Positions 1 to 10,745 of a stretch of 24,064 nt of DNA are shown here, in pieces. Made by a program: the position numbers and the translations under genes. Under the pieces are notes generated by a model. The model had not been told where the DNA came from and did not search any database. It was given only the letters and a program-made list of their open reading frames with translations. The stretch is from positions 1 to 24,064 of the forward strand of contig JADGJG010000325.1 of NCBI GenBank assembly GCA_027596195.1, read 5' to 3'. Every line of letters begins with the position of its first letter. Positions within the stretch are counted from its first letter, which is position 1. This stretch comes from Podochytrium sp. JEL0797. Its lineage: Eukaryota; Chytridiomycota; Chytridiomycetes; Chytridiales; Chytriomycetaceae.

Positions 1-26
1 GCCACGCTTTATGACCATCAATATCC

Positions 27-54
27 AAAAAAGTGATGGACTCTCCACTTTTTT
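27..54. repeat. Perfect 9-bp inverted repeat (hairpin)
   Basis: AAAAAAGTG at 27-35 pairs with CACTTTTTT at 46-54 around a 10-nt loop. The T-run at the end resembles an intrinsic terminator shape, but in a eukaryotic nuclear genome this has no established meaning. Confidence 0.6.
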
Positions 55-255
55 CTAAAACTGTAATGGAAAGAAAGACTTGTGATCCCAATGCCGCTGG
101 GTGGAACAACTGTCGAGCACCTTCAAACCCGTGCAGGGGACCAAGGAATTCTTTGCGTATGTGAAGCAAGCCCGCAGCGACCTTACCGAAGAGTATATTA
201 TGAAGGAGATGAGGCGATGCTGCAGGTGTGTGACGACACGGCGGACTCAAATAAC

Positions 256-271
256 CCGAGATAGATCTCGG
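256..271. repeat. Near-perfect palindrome CCGAGAT-AG-ATCTCGG
   Basis: Seven-base arms (256-262 and 265-271) flank a 2-nt centre. This could be a dimeric transcription-factor site. It lies in the upstream intergenic part. Confidence 0.5.
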
Positions 272-402
272 TTGGCATGCAAGTGGCCCAAGCCGTGAGG
301 GACGAGTGGAAGAGAATATAATGGAAGTCGTTGTGTCGGATTAATCTCCACCTCCTTGTTGACTTCTCGCGTTCCTGCGAACACGACTTGTACAGCAACA
401 AC

Positions 403-424
403 ACTTCTCATGAAGATGAGAAGT
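403..424. repeat. Perfect 9-bp hairpin with GAAG loop
   Basis: ACTTCTCAT at 403-411 pairs perfectly with ATGAGAAGT at 416-424 across the 4-nt loop GAAG. It lies about 100 nt before the predicted start codon of the first gene, so it may fall in the 5' UTR. Confidence 0.6.
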
Positions 425-462
425 TACGTAACAATAATTTTTGTTTGAATAGTCCGAGCTTG

Positions 463-492
463 GGATGGGATGGATTGGGGTGGATCCCATCC
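463..492. repeat. 9-bp hairpin before the first gene's start
   Basis: GGATGGGAT at 463-471 pairs with ATCCCATCC at 484-492 over a 12-nt loop. The arm contains an in-frame upstream ATG (465) that would extend the first gene by 20 residues. If folded, this start would be masked, which favours the ATG at 525. Confidence 0.5.
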
Positions 493-524
493 ATTCCATT
501 TCGAAAACAAGTCGAGAAATCGAA

Positions 525-2938
525 ATGGACTCCTCCACCTCCGCAGCAGACAACGACGAGCTTGCAGCCTTCCTGGCTGAGCTCGACAGCGTCGGTGGAC
601 TGTTTGGCACCACCGAGTTGGGCGGGCAAGTTCTTGACACCACCGCGGATGCATCGATGGGCAGCACAAACAACGCCTTGTTTCCCAACGCACCCACCCA
701 GAGCAATAGCAACACCAACAACACCAACAACCCTTCCATCAACACCTCCTTCGGATACAACAACAACCTGTTTGCTGGCTTTGACGCCTTTGACGATGCC
801 TTTCTGTTTGGTAGCACCGCGCAGCCCACCGCCAGCCTGGACGCCCTGCTGGTCATGCAGCAGCAACAGCTAGATGCGCTGTTGGCAGCGCCTTCTTTGC
901 CTATTGCCGACGAGGTGTGTTGTTTGTATACAGAAATCGCGTACTAATAACTCCCTGTTTCCAGAACGCGCTCGACTCGCTTCTTCGCGACATTTCTGCT
1001 TCGAATGCGCCGTTCCTTTCCTTGAACGAAATGGCTTCCGCAATCCCAGTGCATCCCTTCGATGCTTCTGCTCCTCTCTTCGATGCTTCTGCCTCCACTG
1101 CCCCACCCGTCGTTGCCGTCCTTGCCCCGATGATCACCGTCAACCGACGCCTCAAGAACCACAAAAAGCGCCTTTCCGTGCGCAGCCCAACCGCGAAACT
1201 CGAGGCAGATGACGACGACGACAAGACGGACTCGGAGCACCTTGTCTTTCCCGCCGCAAAAAACCCTGCTGAGGTCTTTTCACAAGCCGCAATCAAAGCT
1301 TCCACCCGACGGAGAACCGTCGAAGAGCCATTCCACTGCATCGCCTGTGCCGCCTCCATCGGAATCCTCGAGCTTCGCGGCACTCCGGCCAGCTTTGAGC
1401 CCACGTATTCCGTGAATATCCGATGCAAAGCGTGTTGCCCCGAATCCCTCGATGCTCCACGCAAAACTGACATCTCGGCCAGTGGCGAAATCGAACCATC
1501 CAGCGGAAGCAACAACACTGGCGGCAATACCACGAATCGAAAGCGCCGTGGTGCTCCGCCCCCTGACAACAAATCCGAGGACCAAATCCTTCACTGCCAA
1601 GTCTGCAAACGCGCCACCGCACAGGGCTGTGTCAAAATGCGGGCTCCCGTCTCCTCCCCACTCCACAGACCGCGCGACCCGACCTCTCCTCTCGCTTCTG
1701 TCCCACCTCCCGCCACATGGGTGCCTCCCGAATTCTCGGTCAGCCTCATTTGCAACTCGTGCCACACGAAATACCTGTTTTGTAGCGAATGCGGTGGTGG
1801 TGGAAAGGAGCGCACGGGGAAATACCGACCCCGCGCCCTCTTCCCGGCCAACAGGCGCACATGCTCCCTCCCACACATTCGCATTGGACACACGGCCGTC
1901 TCGCATCGAGTGATTGAAGCCCCCATTGCGCTGGACACGCAGATGGACATTTTGGATGGCGTGAGGGACGTGTTTTTTGATTGCTTGGTGAGTCTGTATG
2001 CTGTCCCTGGAATTTTGGAAGGCGTCGACCTGGACGCTCCCGTTGGGTTTGGCGGGACCTCGCTCACTTTGATTCACAAAGATGTGGAGAAGCTGTGGAA
2101 TAGCACCGTGCGGGATGCGATTGTGAGTGAATCTCCGAAGGGACTGGGGGGCGGCAAGATGTACGTGACGGTTGCTTGGATTGAGAAGCGAAACCGAAAC
2201 AAGGGAAAGTTTCCGAGCAAGAAGAAGAAGGACGAGGAAGCCGAGATGATTCCTTGGTTGCTGCGGTTGGCGATGGAAGGAACCGTGGCGCCGTTGAAAG
2301 TCACTGGAAGTGGGGCATCTTCCTCGTCTTCGTTGCCGATGCTTGTTCAGAATCCACAACCACCTCTTTTGCCGTCTGCTCCCAATGTTCCTTGGGCGGA
2401 CGAGAAGACTTATATTTCGTTTGCGGTCTCCGAATGGGTTTGTTTTTTTTCCACTTCGTATTTCGACCATCTGGGCGACGTTTCTCATTTATCAATCAGG
2501 ATCGCGCTCATGGAGCACTTTTCGTTCTTCAAATGGCTCCCCGCTCTGTTTATTTACCAACGCGAGTGAGTGTTCTTATTTTCCTCTTTTTGCACTCGCC
2601 TTCTAGAAATAAGCTCTGATCCACGCAAATCACAGGACTCTTACGGCGACCTCCTCCGCCGCAACATTGAACGTGTCCAAGCTGACGCCCGTCGCGACAA
2701 TGCACCCCCCCTTGAACATATTTGGTGTTGGACCCGCAACGTTTCACACTCGCGTCTGCGCAGTATCCCCGAACGGTTGGGTTTCGTTCCGTTGGAGCAA
2801 TACATGCGGGAACATCCCGGCGTGGATCGGAGCACGTTTACGCGCGAAGGGTATCAGCCTTTGCAGGAGGAGGGTGTGAGTGTACATGTGGCCGATGTGA
2901 GAAAGTTTTTGCAGATTATGAATAAGAAGGAAAAATAA
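525..2938 (+). CDS. Cys-rich zinc-binding-type protein, paralog A
   Basis: Four exons: 525-914, 965-2437, 2500-2565 and 2636-2938 (all introns phase 0; 50, 62 and 70 nt), giving 743 aa. The N-terminal ~130 residues are acidic and Asn/Ser-rich with repeated Leu/Asp motifs such as LDALLAAP and LDSLLRD. There is a first Cys cluster with CxxC pairs at about 255/258 and 284/287. A second cluster has pairs at about 341/344, 393/396 and 403/406, followed by Gly-rich GGGGK, RTGKYRPR and then TCSLPHIRIG (about 403-439). A mixed alpha/beta-looking C-terminal half contains WDRAHG, PRSV and a WCW motif. The Cys spacing suggests zinc-ribbon or treble-clef folds, but I do not recognise a named family. It is closely paralogous to 17754-21448, which confirms the splice sites because three introns fall at matching places. 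The ATG at 525 is chosen; 465 is an in-frame alternative. Nuclear or regulatory function is only a guess. Confidence 0.85.
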
Positions 2939-2939
2939 A
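2934..2939 (+). terminator. AATAAA poly(A) signal overlapping the stop codon
   Basis: The TAA stop at 2936-2938 lies inside an AATAAA hexamer, the standard eukaryotic polyadenylation signal. Confidence 0.55.
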
Positions 2940-2953
2940 TTGTGTGTTTGTTT

Positions 2954-2998
2954 TGATTGGGAAAAGTTTGTCCGATTTTTTTTCTCCTAGAAACGCGT
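2954..2998. promoter_or_regulatory. Candidate promoter elements (inverted CCAAT, MCB-like ACGCGT)
   Basis: The 170-bp gap between the first gene and the glycosyltransferase holds ATTGG (inverse CCAAT) at 2956-2960 and ACGCGT at 2993-2998, about 110 nt before the next ATG. ACGCGT is the yeast MBF/MCB core. Both are short motifs that can occur by chance. Confidence 0.25.
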
Positions 2999-3109
2999 CA
3001 TGAAAGCAAGATCTTGGTTATCGAAAATGAGCTATGAGGTATGCATGCATCGTAATTGCCATTGGGAACTCACTCGAGAAATTATTAGCCTTCCAAGTAT
3101 GCTGGGAAA

Positions 3110-5004
3110 ATGGCAAAACCACAAATCGGCTTGTGGAGCAGAAACCTTAAGAAACCAAACCGATTCGTCTTGATCGTCATGGTCACAATGGTATTCGCAA
3201 GCCTCCAGATCGCAATTTCAAAGAACCGGTCGACCCGCCCCACCTCTCTCTTCCGCGGCGTCTTGTACAAAACCATTCCTGTTTCACAACCCCCGCATTC
3301 TCTCCTCATCTCAGAACCCAACGACACGACCGGAAAGCACAAGCTAAGCCTCCAAAGCGCTCCAGGATGTCCCATCCCCAAACCCGCCCTCATTGGAATC
3401 CTCTCTACAACCGACCCCCTCAACACGGCCCGTCGCGCTCTCCTGCGCGATCGATACACAAAAGTAACTCAAACGCAACCCGCGCATGAGCAGATTGACA
3501 TTGTCTACTTTTTCGGGATCCCGCGAACAAACGAAACGCGTGTTGCGTTGCAACTCGAACAACGCGCGTTTCCGCACGATGTGGTGGTTGCGGATATCCC
3601 CGAATCGCGCGACAGCGGGAAGATTTTGGAATGGTTCGCGTATGCACGTGAAAAGAGAATGTATTCACCTCATCCGACTGTGAAGGGGGCATGGTGTAGT
3701 AATTATATGTATGTTGCGAAGGGGGATGATGATTCCGTGTTTCATTTGGAGAGGTTGTCGAATTTGGTGAGGAATCAGTTGCCGGCGGGGACGAATTATG
3801 TGGGGACGTATTCGGAGGATTTGTATAATGGGTTTGTGATGACGGGGATGGTTGGATTGTGAGTGTGTGGGGTTTGTGCTTGTTTTTCGCGTCGTTTCGT
3901 CTAAACCCCCGTTTCCATTTCTTCTGCAGGCTGTACCTGATGTCTCCAGAGCTCGTTGAATGGATCACCCACTCTCCAATCCCCAAGCAAAACTTGGAAG
4001 GCATTGAAGACGTGCAAGTGGCTATTTGGTTGCAAAAATCAGGCGCCCAATATTCTCTCGTCAAAATGGACCCGAACGTGTTCCACGATTATGCGTTCAG
4101 CAAGAAACAGTACATGTATTACGACTTTCCCATCACAGTTGCGACTGTGGTTGTCCATTATTGTAAAGAGATTGGTGACATGAAGTCCTGCATCGCGCAG
4201 GTGTACGAGTAAGTCCATTCTCCTGCTTTTCGCGCATCAAAACATAAAATCCTGACCCCCCTCCCAACAACAACAACAAGCAGCAACGCCCCACCACCCT
4301 ACGACGAAACTTTCACCCGCAGCTCCATCACCACCCTCCCCACCACCTGGAAAGACATCCACACCCTCTCCCACACCCTCAACCTCCCCCTGCCCCCAGA
4401 CGCCGCCCAACACATCTTCTCCGAAACCTCCCACCACCTCCGCCTCCAAGAATACAAACCCCACCTCCTCTACTACCTCATCCGCGAACGCACCAAATCC
4501 GCCAACATCCCGTTCCTCGAATGGCTCCCCGACGCGTACATGATTGCACGGATTGATGCGAAGGAGGTGTCCACCCCAGATGAGTTTATCGCGCAACAAG
4601 CGTTTGTGTGGAGAATGGATCATTTTGGGATGACGAGGGCGTATGCGGATTCCAAGATTGCGTTGGCGGAGCCGTGTGCGGAGATTATTAAGACGAGAGC
4701 GTTGGTGGATGGGGAGTTTGATTGGATGTTGGTGGATCAACGGGTGAGGCTACGTGTGGGGCAGATGGGTTTGAGTAAGACGGAGGAGGAAATTGAGTCG
4801 CTGGTTCAGGGTTTATTGGGGATGCAGTGGGTGGCTTCGGTTGTGAAGGAAGGGGATTTTGAAATGAGGTTGATGCAGATGTTGGTTTCTCGGAGAATGG
4901 GGAAGCCCGTTTTGCTGGATGTGGAAATTCGCGCTTTGTCGGACTCGCTTTCGGATATTTTCCGGTTCAACGCGACTCGGATTCGTGAAATCCTCAATGA
5001 TTAA
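3110..5004 (+). CDS. GT31-like glycosyltransferase, type II membrane protein
   Basis: Three exons: 3110-3858, 3930-4208 and 4284-5004 (the acceptor at 4280 is an in-frame alternative), 582 aa. The protein begins with a short cytosolic Lys-rich tail and one hydrophobic anchor (about 19-36), the topology of Golgi transferases. The luminal part has GT31 hallmarks: an ALIGILST strand with a following Arg-rich segment, a metal/nucleotide-sugar DDD motif (about 206-208, in KGDDDSVF), an LMSPELVEWI segment after the first intron and an EDV motif (about 276-278). The family transfers galactose or related hexoses to glycoproteins or glycolipids in the Golgi; the exact donor and acceptor cannot be told. 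About 230 residues follow the catalytic domain, more than usual, and are not recognised. Splice sites are GTGAGT..CTGCAG and GTAAGT..AG. The identity call rests on motifs, not alignment. Confidence 0.75.
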
Positions 5005-5030
5005 ACATAACATGTAAACATCTTGGAAAC

Positions 5031-5126
5031 GGCGTTTATTTTTTGCTGATCGAGGAGAAGAGAAGAAATGGGCGGATAGAGGCGTTTATTTTTGCTGATC
5101 GAGGAGAAGCGAAGAAACGGACGGAG
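5031..5126. repeat. Tandem ~50-bp direct repeat over a gene's 3' end
   Basis: Copy 5031-5080 and copy 5081-5126 both start GGCGTTTATT and continue with TTGCTGATCGAGGAGAAG. They differ by a 1-nt indel in the T-run and a few substitutions. The right copy contains the last codons, stop and AATAAA of the minus-strand gene 5086-5283. The left copy lies just past that stop and repeats this end as non-coding sequence with its own AATAAA (reverse of 5035-5040). Confidence 0.85.
5085..5090 (-). terminator. AATAAA poly(A) signal overlapping the stop codon
   Basis: On the minus strand the TAA stop (5088-5086) is embedded in AATAAA. A second AATAAA lies about 50 nt downstream in the duplicated copy. Confidence 0.5.
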
Positions 5127-5283
5127 GATTTCCAGGTGTTTGCGTCACAACAAATGCCGACAGGCCAATCACAAAGAGCAACACAATGGCAAGGTAGATG
5201 GTGGCTTCTCGAAGTGGGAATGGCGGGCTCTTCTTCGCTTGTGGCAAGTTTTTGGGCTGCATGGACGCGATGTTGTTTGCCAT
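5086..5283 (-). CDS. Small single-pass membrane protein, unknown
   Basis: A single-exon frame of 65 aa. The start ATG at 5283 sits in an A-rich context (TTTTCGAAAATGGC); an upstream in-frame ATG at 5307 is less likely. The first ~28 residues are polar and basic, then comes one strong hydrophobic helix (about residues 33-52, LREATIYLAIVLLFVIGLSA) and a short polar tail ending DQQK. Size and tail-anchor-like plan recall small ER membrane proteins such as the RAMP4/SERP group, but the sequence does not match them clearly, so no name is given. It is convergent with the glycosyltransferase (81 bp between stops) and lies 87 bp downstream of the golgin-like gene on the same strand. Support is the clean hydrophobic profile, start context and poly(A) signal. 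It could still be a spurious ORF. Confidence 0.55.
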   Translation of the reverse strand: MANNIASMQPKNLPQAKKSPPFPLREATIYLAIVLLFVIGLSAFVVTQTPGNPPSVSSLLLDQQK

Positions 5284-5370
5284 TTTCGAAAAATTTGTCA
5301 CCAACACAAGAGATTCTTTTTTTTTTCTGTTTTGTTTCTACTATAAACCAAAAAAATAATAAAATCACAG

Positions 5371-8300
5371 TCAAATCTGACCCAAATCGCGCTCCTTAAT
5401 CCTCGCCCTTATTGCCTCCCTAATCGATTCCGTCCTGTTCCCAGTGCTGCTCAATGCGCGCAATCCAGTCGCGCTACCTCCAATGGTTGCCCTCGAAGCC
5501 CCCCACCCGTTCAACCCTTCCGTATCAGACTTGGCCTTGGCCGATCCAACCTTGACCTCACTCCTTCCATACTTTGCACCCGCCCCATACGACGTGTCAA
5601 TCTTGCTCACGACCGCGCTCGCTGACTTGCTCGCCACACTCCTGCTCCCAAACATAACCCGCTGCGTTGGCTCACTGAACGCTTCCAAATCCTTCTCGGT
5701 AAAGTACGAACGGAGTCCTTCGAGGGAAACGTGGTGCGACAGACCGCCCTGCGAGTTGGACTCGGGTTCCGTGTAATGATGCGACATTTCGGTGGGACGT
5801 TCAAACGACGTGGTGGCAGGCCTCGCACCATACCCGGAACTGGAACCGCCAGATTTCCGAGCCGAAGAGTAGTAATTGGCGGGAACGGTCGATCGCTTGA
5901 ACGGACCCGCTGCTCCGCGCGGAGTTTGAATCGAATCCGACGAATCCGAGTCTGCATTGCGATGACTTGAAACACGCGCCATCGGGAGGGACGTGGGCGT
6001 CAAACTGGTACCGCCGACAGGGGCTCGGGGAGGTGCCCTCATGGTTTCCGAGAGGCCTTCAGAGTATTCGGAAACACTATCCGTATACTCAACCGAACCA
6101 AAAGTATGGCGCACCGTTGGGTTGGGAGGGACCTTGGTCATGGAGCGAGCAGATGGGTAAACTGCAGCAGGTTTCCGCGAGAAGGGAGAGGAAGCGTGTC
6201 GGTTGGCGTCGCGACCACTCGCCCCGTAGCTGCTCACCGTCTCGTTGCTGTTGTAATAGCTGTTTCCGTCTTGGCGCGAAGACGCAGTTTCGGCACTGGC
6301 AGAGAAGTTGTCGTTGAGACTGCTGGCTTTCGCCGAGTTGAAACCAGCCACACTGTTGGACGATGCGACATCCGACGCATCCAAAGAATCCCTGCGGGAT
6401 GAGTGGGACACGGTCTTGTGACGGGGAGAGCTTTTGGCTATCTTCTGCTCCTGCAATGTTTGGACCTGCGTCATGGTTTCGTCAAGCTTCTTGGTCAAAT
6501 TTTGATTCGTGCTACAATTAATAAAAAACAAATCAGCATCTCGAAAGAGCAAAAAGAACTGAACAACAGACAAACCTCGTCAAAGACACAATCACGTTAA
6601 ATAAATCTTGCGACGCCTTGTTCCCGAAAACGTCAATCTCGCTCAAACTTCGCACACTCGACCCCCCCTCGCCCTCCCTTCGGTGAGTCCACAAATGGTT
6701 GCGCCCCGCCGAGCTCTCGGGCGTGTCTTCCCCACGCCTCATCTTCAACTCCTCCAAAGCCGGAGCTGCATCGCTCCAAATTTTCTTGAGGTCATTCGCC
6801 GTCGAGATCAAAGTCGCAGCAGCCTCCTTCAACGCACCCTCCTCCTTCGAAATCTCCTCGTACTTCTTCTCAAGCATCTCAACGCGCTCGTCCACGGCCG
6901 GTTTGCCATCTGGAGTCACCGACATGAAAGAACCCGTCTTCTTGACGACACCCGAATCAATCATTTGGGTCAAGCGAAGCACGTTGCTCTGGAGTTGGCG
7001 GTTGGACTCTTGAAGCTCGGCGATTTGGTCCGCCTCCTGGTTCTTGGCATGGGACAACTCGTCAATGTATCTTCTCAACTCGTCATTCTCCTGCTCCAAC
7101 ACGTTGATCTTGCTCGCAAAGTCCTCGCTCATGGCCGAAGAAGCCCCGTAGTGAAGCGACTGCTGTTGACGCTCGTTTTCGATCGACTGGTGCATCTGCT
7201 CCAACGCCAACCGCTCGTTCTGAATCTCACGCATCGACGCCTCCTCGCGCTCCTTCAACTCCGCGTGTCCCTGCTGCAGAGAATCAAACTCGGTGTGGAT
7301 CCGCGCCTCGTTCTCCTTCATCGAGTTGTCAATGTACTCCTTCATCTCCGAGAAGGACGCAACGGCATCATCGAGCGCAGCTTGCTGAGACGCGATGCTT
7401 GCCTGGGCCTCCTGGGCCTCAGCCGCCTGCTTCGCCAGCTCCACCCGCTCCTGTTCAATCTCGCGCTTCATCTGCTCCACGTGCGCCTTCTCGTCGTTGA
7501 CTTCCTGAGAGAGACGGTACATGTCGTTCGAGTCGGTTGCCAATTGCTCTTCGCGACGTTGGAGGTCGGCCGAGTCGGCTTGTAGTCTCGCCATGTCCTC
7601 GTCGTAGTTCTTGCGGTACTCGGCGAGTTGCATGGCTTCCTCGTTGGCCATGTTGGATGCTTGGGAAAGGAATTCGTCCTCGCGCGAACGAATCTCGGCT
7701 TCACGGTGGCGAACAGACTCTTGGTCTTCTCTCAAACGGTCTGCCAGAACATCCAAGGAATGGCGAAGCTCAGACAGTCGGGCCTCTTCGAGCTCGCAGT
7801 TGCGAAGACTGTTCATGAGAATGGACTTGTCCTTCTCCATCGAAGCGTACTCTTGGTCCAACGCCTGTCTCCTCGCCACAAAGTCATCCTCCTGCTGCCT
7901 CAACGAAAAGTCGCGAGAATCCACTTCCACAGCCTTGGCCTCGACTGCCGCTTCCAACGACTTCAACTCAGCCCGCTCCGCACTCAACTTGGCCTCAACA
8001 CGCTTACTCTCCTCTTCCCTTTCCCGCACCTTCAAATTGGACGCCTCGAGTCTCTTGAGCGCATCCGCAGAATCACCCTTCAACTGCCTCGCCTCCTCCA
8101 ACTCCCTCTTCACCTGCTCCCTCTCCCCCTCCAACGCCCCCCGACTCTGTTCAATCTCCAAAATCCTCACCCTCATCCTCGAATCCAATTCATCACTCCC
8201 CGTCGTCACCATCTCCCCTTCCTTCTCCCCAATTTCCCTCTCGCGTCTCTCCACATCCCCTTCCCACATATCCACCTCCTTCCACCTCATCTCCACCTCC

Positions 8301-10745
8301 CTCTCCCGATCCACAAGCATCGCCTCCCCAGCCTCCACTTCCCGCGTGCGCCGCTCCAAATCCCCAAACCCTTGCACAACGCGTCCAAGCTCATCCACGT
8401 CCCGCAAGAACCGCTCGCGTTCGCTTTCGAGTTCCGCACACCGCTGCTCGAGCCGCATACGTGCAGACACGGCGCTCGTGAGGTGCGTTTCGGTCGCCGC
8501 GTATTGCTGCAGGAGAGCGTCGTTTTCCGAGACGAGTGTGGTGTAGGTTTCGGTGGGGATTTGGATCGTTCCGGAGGGTTGGTGTGGGGATCGGGTGGGG
8601 GAGGTGGTGGCGGGGGCGGCGGCGGGGGCGGTGGAAGGTTCCAAGTCGTATTCGGGTTGTTCGTGTTGGTACGGTTCATCCTGGGGTTGTGGGTGGTGGT
8701 ATTGGTAGTCTTCCTCTTGCTGGTAGTGCCCGTTGTCGATGGTAGGTGGCGATGGCGCCCCGCTTCTGATCATCGCAGGGGATGGGGAGCGGTGCTCCAA
8801 AATGGGCGAAGAGGTATGGAGGGAAGCCACGGGGTGGTCAAAGTACGCAGAGTTGTGTCTCGAGTGACTGTTGGAAGGTCGTCGAGAAAGGGAAGCTGTC
8901 TGGATTTTGGTGGGGCTCGTGGGCCAAGTCTGCAGACCCTCGCCGATCGGGAACTCCTGGTGACCCGCAGCTGCAGTAGGTTGAATAGAGAATGGAATCG
9001 GCGAGGCAGCGGCACGTTGTTGGTTGGCTGGGGACACACGCGTTGGGGAGGAGGAGGATTTGCGAGAGCGTGTGGGGGAAGGCGATCTCTGGCGCGACGG
9101 GGATGGTGATTTGGCCGCAAGAGGGTGGATCGTCTCCTGACGGAAAATGTTGGCCTGTTGCTCGCTTCCAGACAGGGAAGTTGGGGTGAACGGTTCTTGT
9201 CCGGCGGTTTTGTTTCGCATTTCGTGACCCACGGATGCGGCAAAATTGGGGGACTTTCGGATCGCGTTGTTTCCGATCGAATCGAACGGCGAAGGAGCAC
9301 TCGCGGGTGGAACGGGGGTTCCGAATCCGGGAACAGGGTCATTGGAAATTTGACCCGACGGAGTGGGGTCCCAAGGCAAGCTGTTCGCGTATTGATCTTG
9401 CGGCATGCTACCAAAAAAAAGTTAGAAGCATCACTCAATATGCCAAATTCAGTCCATTTCACCCACCTAAAAGGGTTTGGGTCGTGGTTGGGTGTAATAG
9501 GACGTTGGGTGGGTGGCACGTGACTCGCACTGGCATTCGCGTCAATAGAAGGTTCGGGTTGCATAGAATACGCATTTTGATCGTAGTAGTGCGCTGAATC
9601 GGGATGCTGTTGAGCCTGCTCGTTCTTTGGGATTCAAAGTCAGCGCGAGTCCCAATATACGATCCTCAAAAATTGACGAACCTGATCATAGTAATACTGC
9701 TGTTGCGATGGATCGTACGCGTAATTGCCATATGCATCAGGTGTTTGCGAATACTGTGGTTGGTTGTATTGCTGCTGCTCGTCGTATTGTTGATGCTCGT
9801 AATATTGCTGATCAAATCCTTCGGTTGAGTACCCTTGCTGCTGTTGGTGTAGATATCCCGGATCAACATAGTGTCCCTCTTGCGCACCATACGCATACGC
9901 GTTCTGATCGTACTCCTCCTGCTGACCGTACTGATATTCTCCGTGGTGGTTGTTTTGATAGTACGCATCGGCAGTGTTTCCCGGCTCCTGGACACCATAC
10001 TGATAATCATTCTGCGGCGGTGGAGGTGGCGGCTGCGTGGAAAGCGAGGCAGCGGAGGTGCCTGAAAACAGGCGCGAGGCCATGCCCAGCACGTTCGTGA
10101 CGCCCTTTACCGGCGAAGCGGGGCGATTGAGCGAAGAAGAGTGGGAGCGGGCAGGAGGGGGTGGGGGTGGGTGTGACTGTGGTGGTGGGACGGGCGAAAC
10201 GCGTGTGGGTGAGGGCGAGCGAGAGCGGGCGCGGCGCTCGTCGTCTTTCGCCTGGAGGAGTTTCTTGCGCGCGTCTTTGAGCTGCGGACTTTCGGAGTTG
10301 GCGTCGTGGTCGGGCGGAGTGATGATGGCGGCAGCGGTGGTCGCCACGGCAGAGACAAACGAGTCAAACATGGAGCGTTTCTGCAATTAAAGATTAACAC
10401 GAGGACACACCAAGAGAGTGCTAGAGAAAACCCACCTGCTGTGTCTGCGGCTTCTCGGGGCTTCCTGGCGCAGGCGGTGCTTCGTAGGGCTCGGGCTGTG
10501 CGTACACGGACGGCGAACCTGCCTCGCTCTCCATCATGAGCGGCACTGCAGCCGGCACCTTGAAGGACGCGGTGGGCAGCGGACCCGCGGCTGCCGCGGC
10601 CTCCTTCTTCTTTCCCTTCTGGAACTTGTCGAGCTACGCGAACAACAATTGTTATTGGCACAGGCGACAAATAGGATCCCTCGCTCTCTCTTACCCGCTT
10701 GCGCGCAAGACGCAGTTTTTCGTCACGGTCGGCGTTAGCGTCCAT
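5371..10745 (-). CDS. Golgin-like long coiled-coil protein with prion-like segment
   Basis: Six exons in gene order: 10745-10695, 10633-10436, 10380-9682, 9624-9467, 9407-6576 and 6511-5371, total 1692 aa. Introns are 55-64 nt with GT..AG ends. The N-terminus carries a Lys/Arg/Leu helix, EKLRLARKRLDKFQKGKKK (residues 9-27, split by intron 1), resembling the N-terminal motif of golgins such as GM130. Next come a Pro/Ser/Arg-rich linker (about 125-205), a Tyr/Gln-rich prion-like stretch (about 205-345) and a further Ser/Pro/Arg-rich linker with SPSP/SPTR motifs (about 370-640). A long heptad coiled coil follows (about 650-1255, GluArgLeu-rich), then a second short coil and a Ser-rich tail ending GQI. 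It is probably a tether or scaffold at Golgi or vesicle membranes; this function is inferred. The 3000-nt minus frame without stops and the phase-consistent exons make the gene itself secure. Confidence 0.8.

Larger units (their letters stand above)
1..524. other. Intergenic / 5' flank of the first gene
   Basis: No convincing complete gene is seen here. The stretch carries four short perfect inverted repeats, listed separately. It also has one reading frame on the + strand (about 86-298, no ATG before its most protein-like part) whose first half looks protein-like (residues such as STFKPVQGTKEFFAYVKQ), then becomes Arg/Cys-rich and stops. That could be the end of an upstream exon, a degraded gene or chance; I cannot assign it. 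The right part (about 300-524) is the likely promoter and 5' UTR of the gene starting at 525. Confidence 0.5.

Noticed and set aside
1280..2488. 402-aa open frame on the minus strand
   Set aside because: Opposite the Cys-rich paralog A, whose sequence is conserved in paralog B. The minus frame is Arg/His-rich without domain.
5086..5399. Small membrane ORF as a last exon of the golgin-like gene
   Set aside because: It would need removal of the golgin stop by an intron with a weak donor. The small ORF has its own ATG in good context and its own poly(A) signal.
7628..9109. 493-aa open frame on the + strand
   Set aside because: Antisense shadow of the golgin-like coiled-coil exon. Composition is His/Leu/Gly-rich low complexity with no domain, and the minus frame is far longer and coherent.
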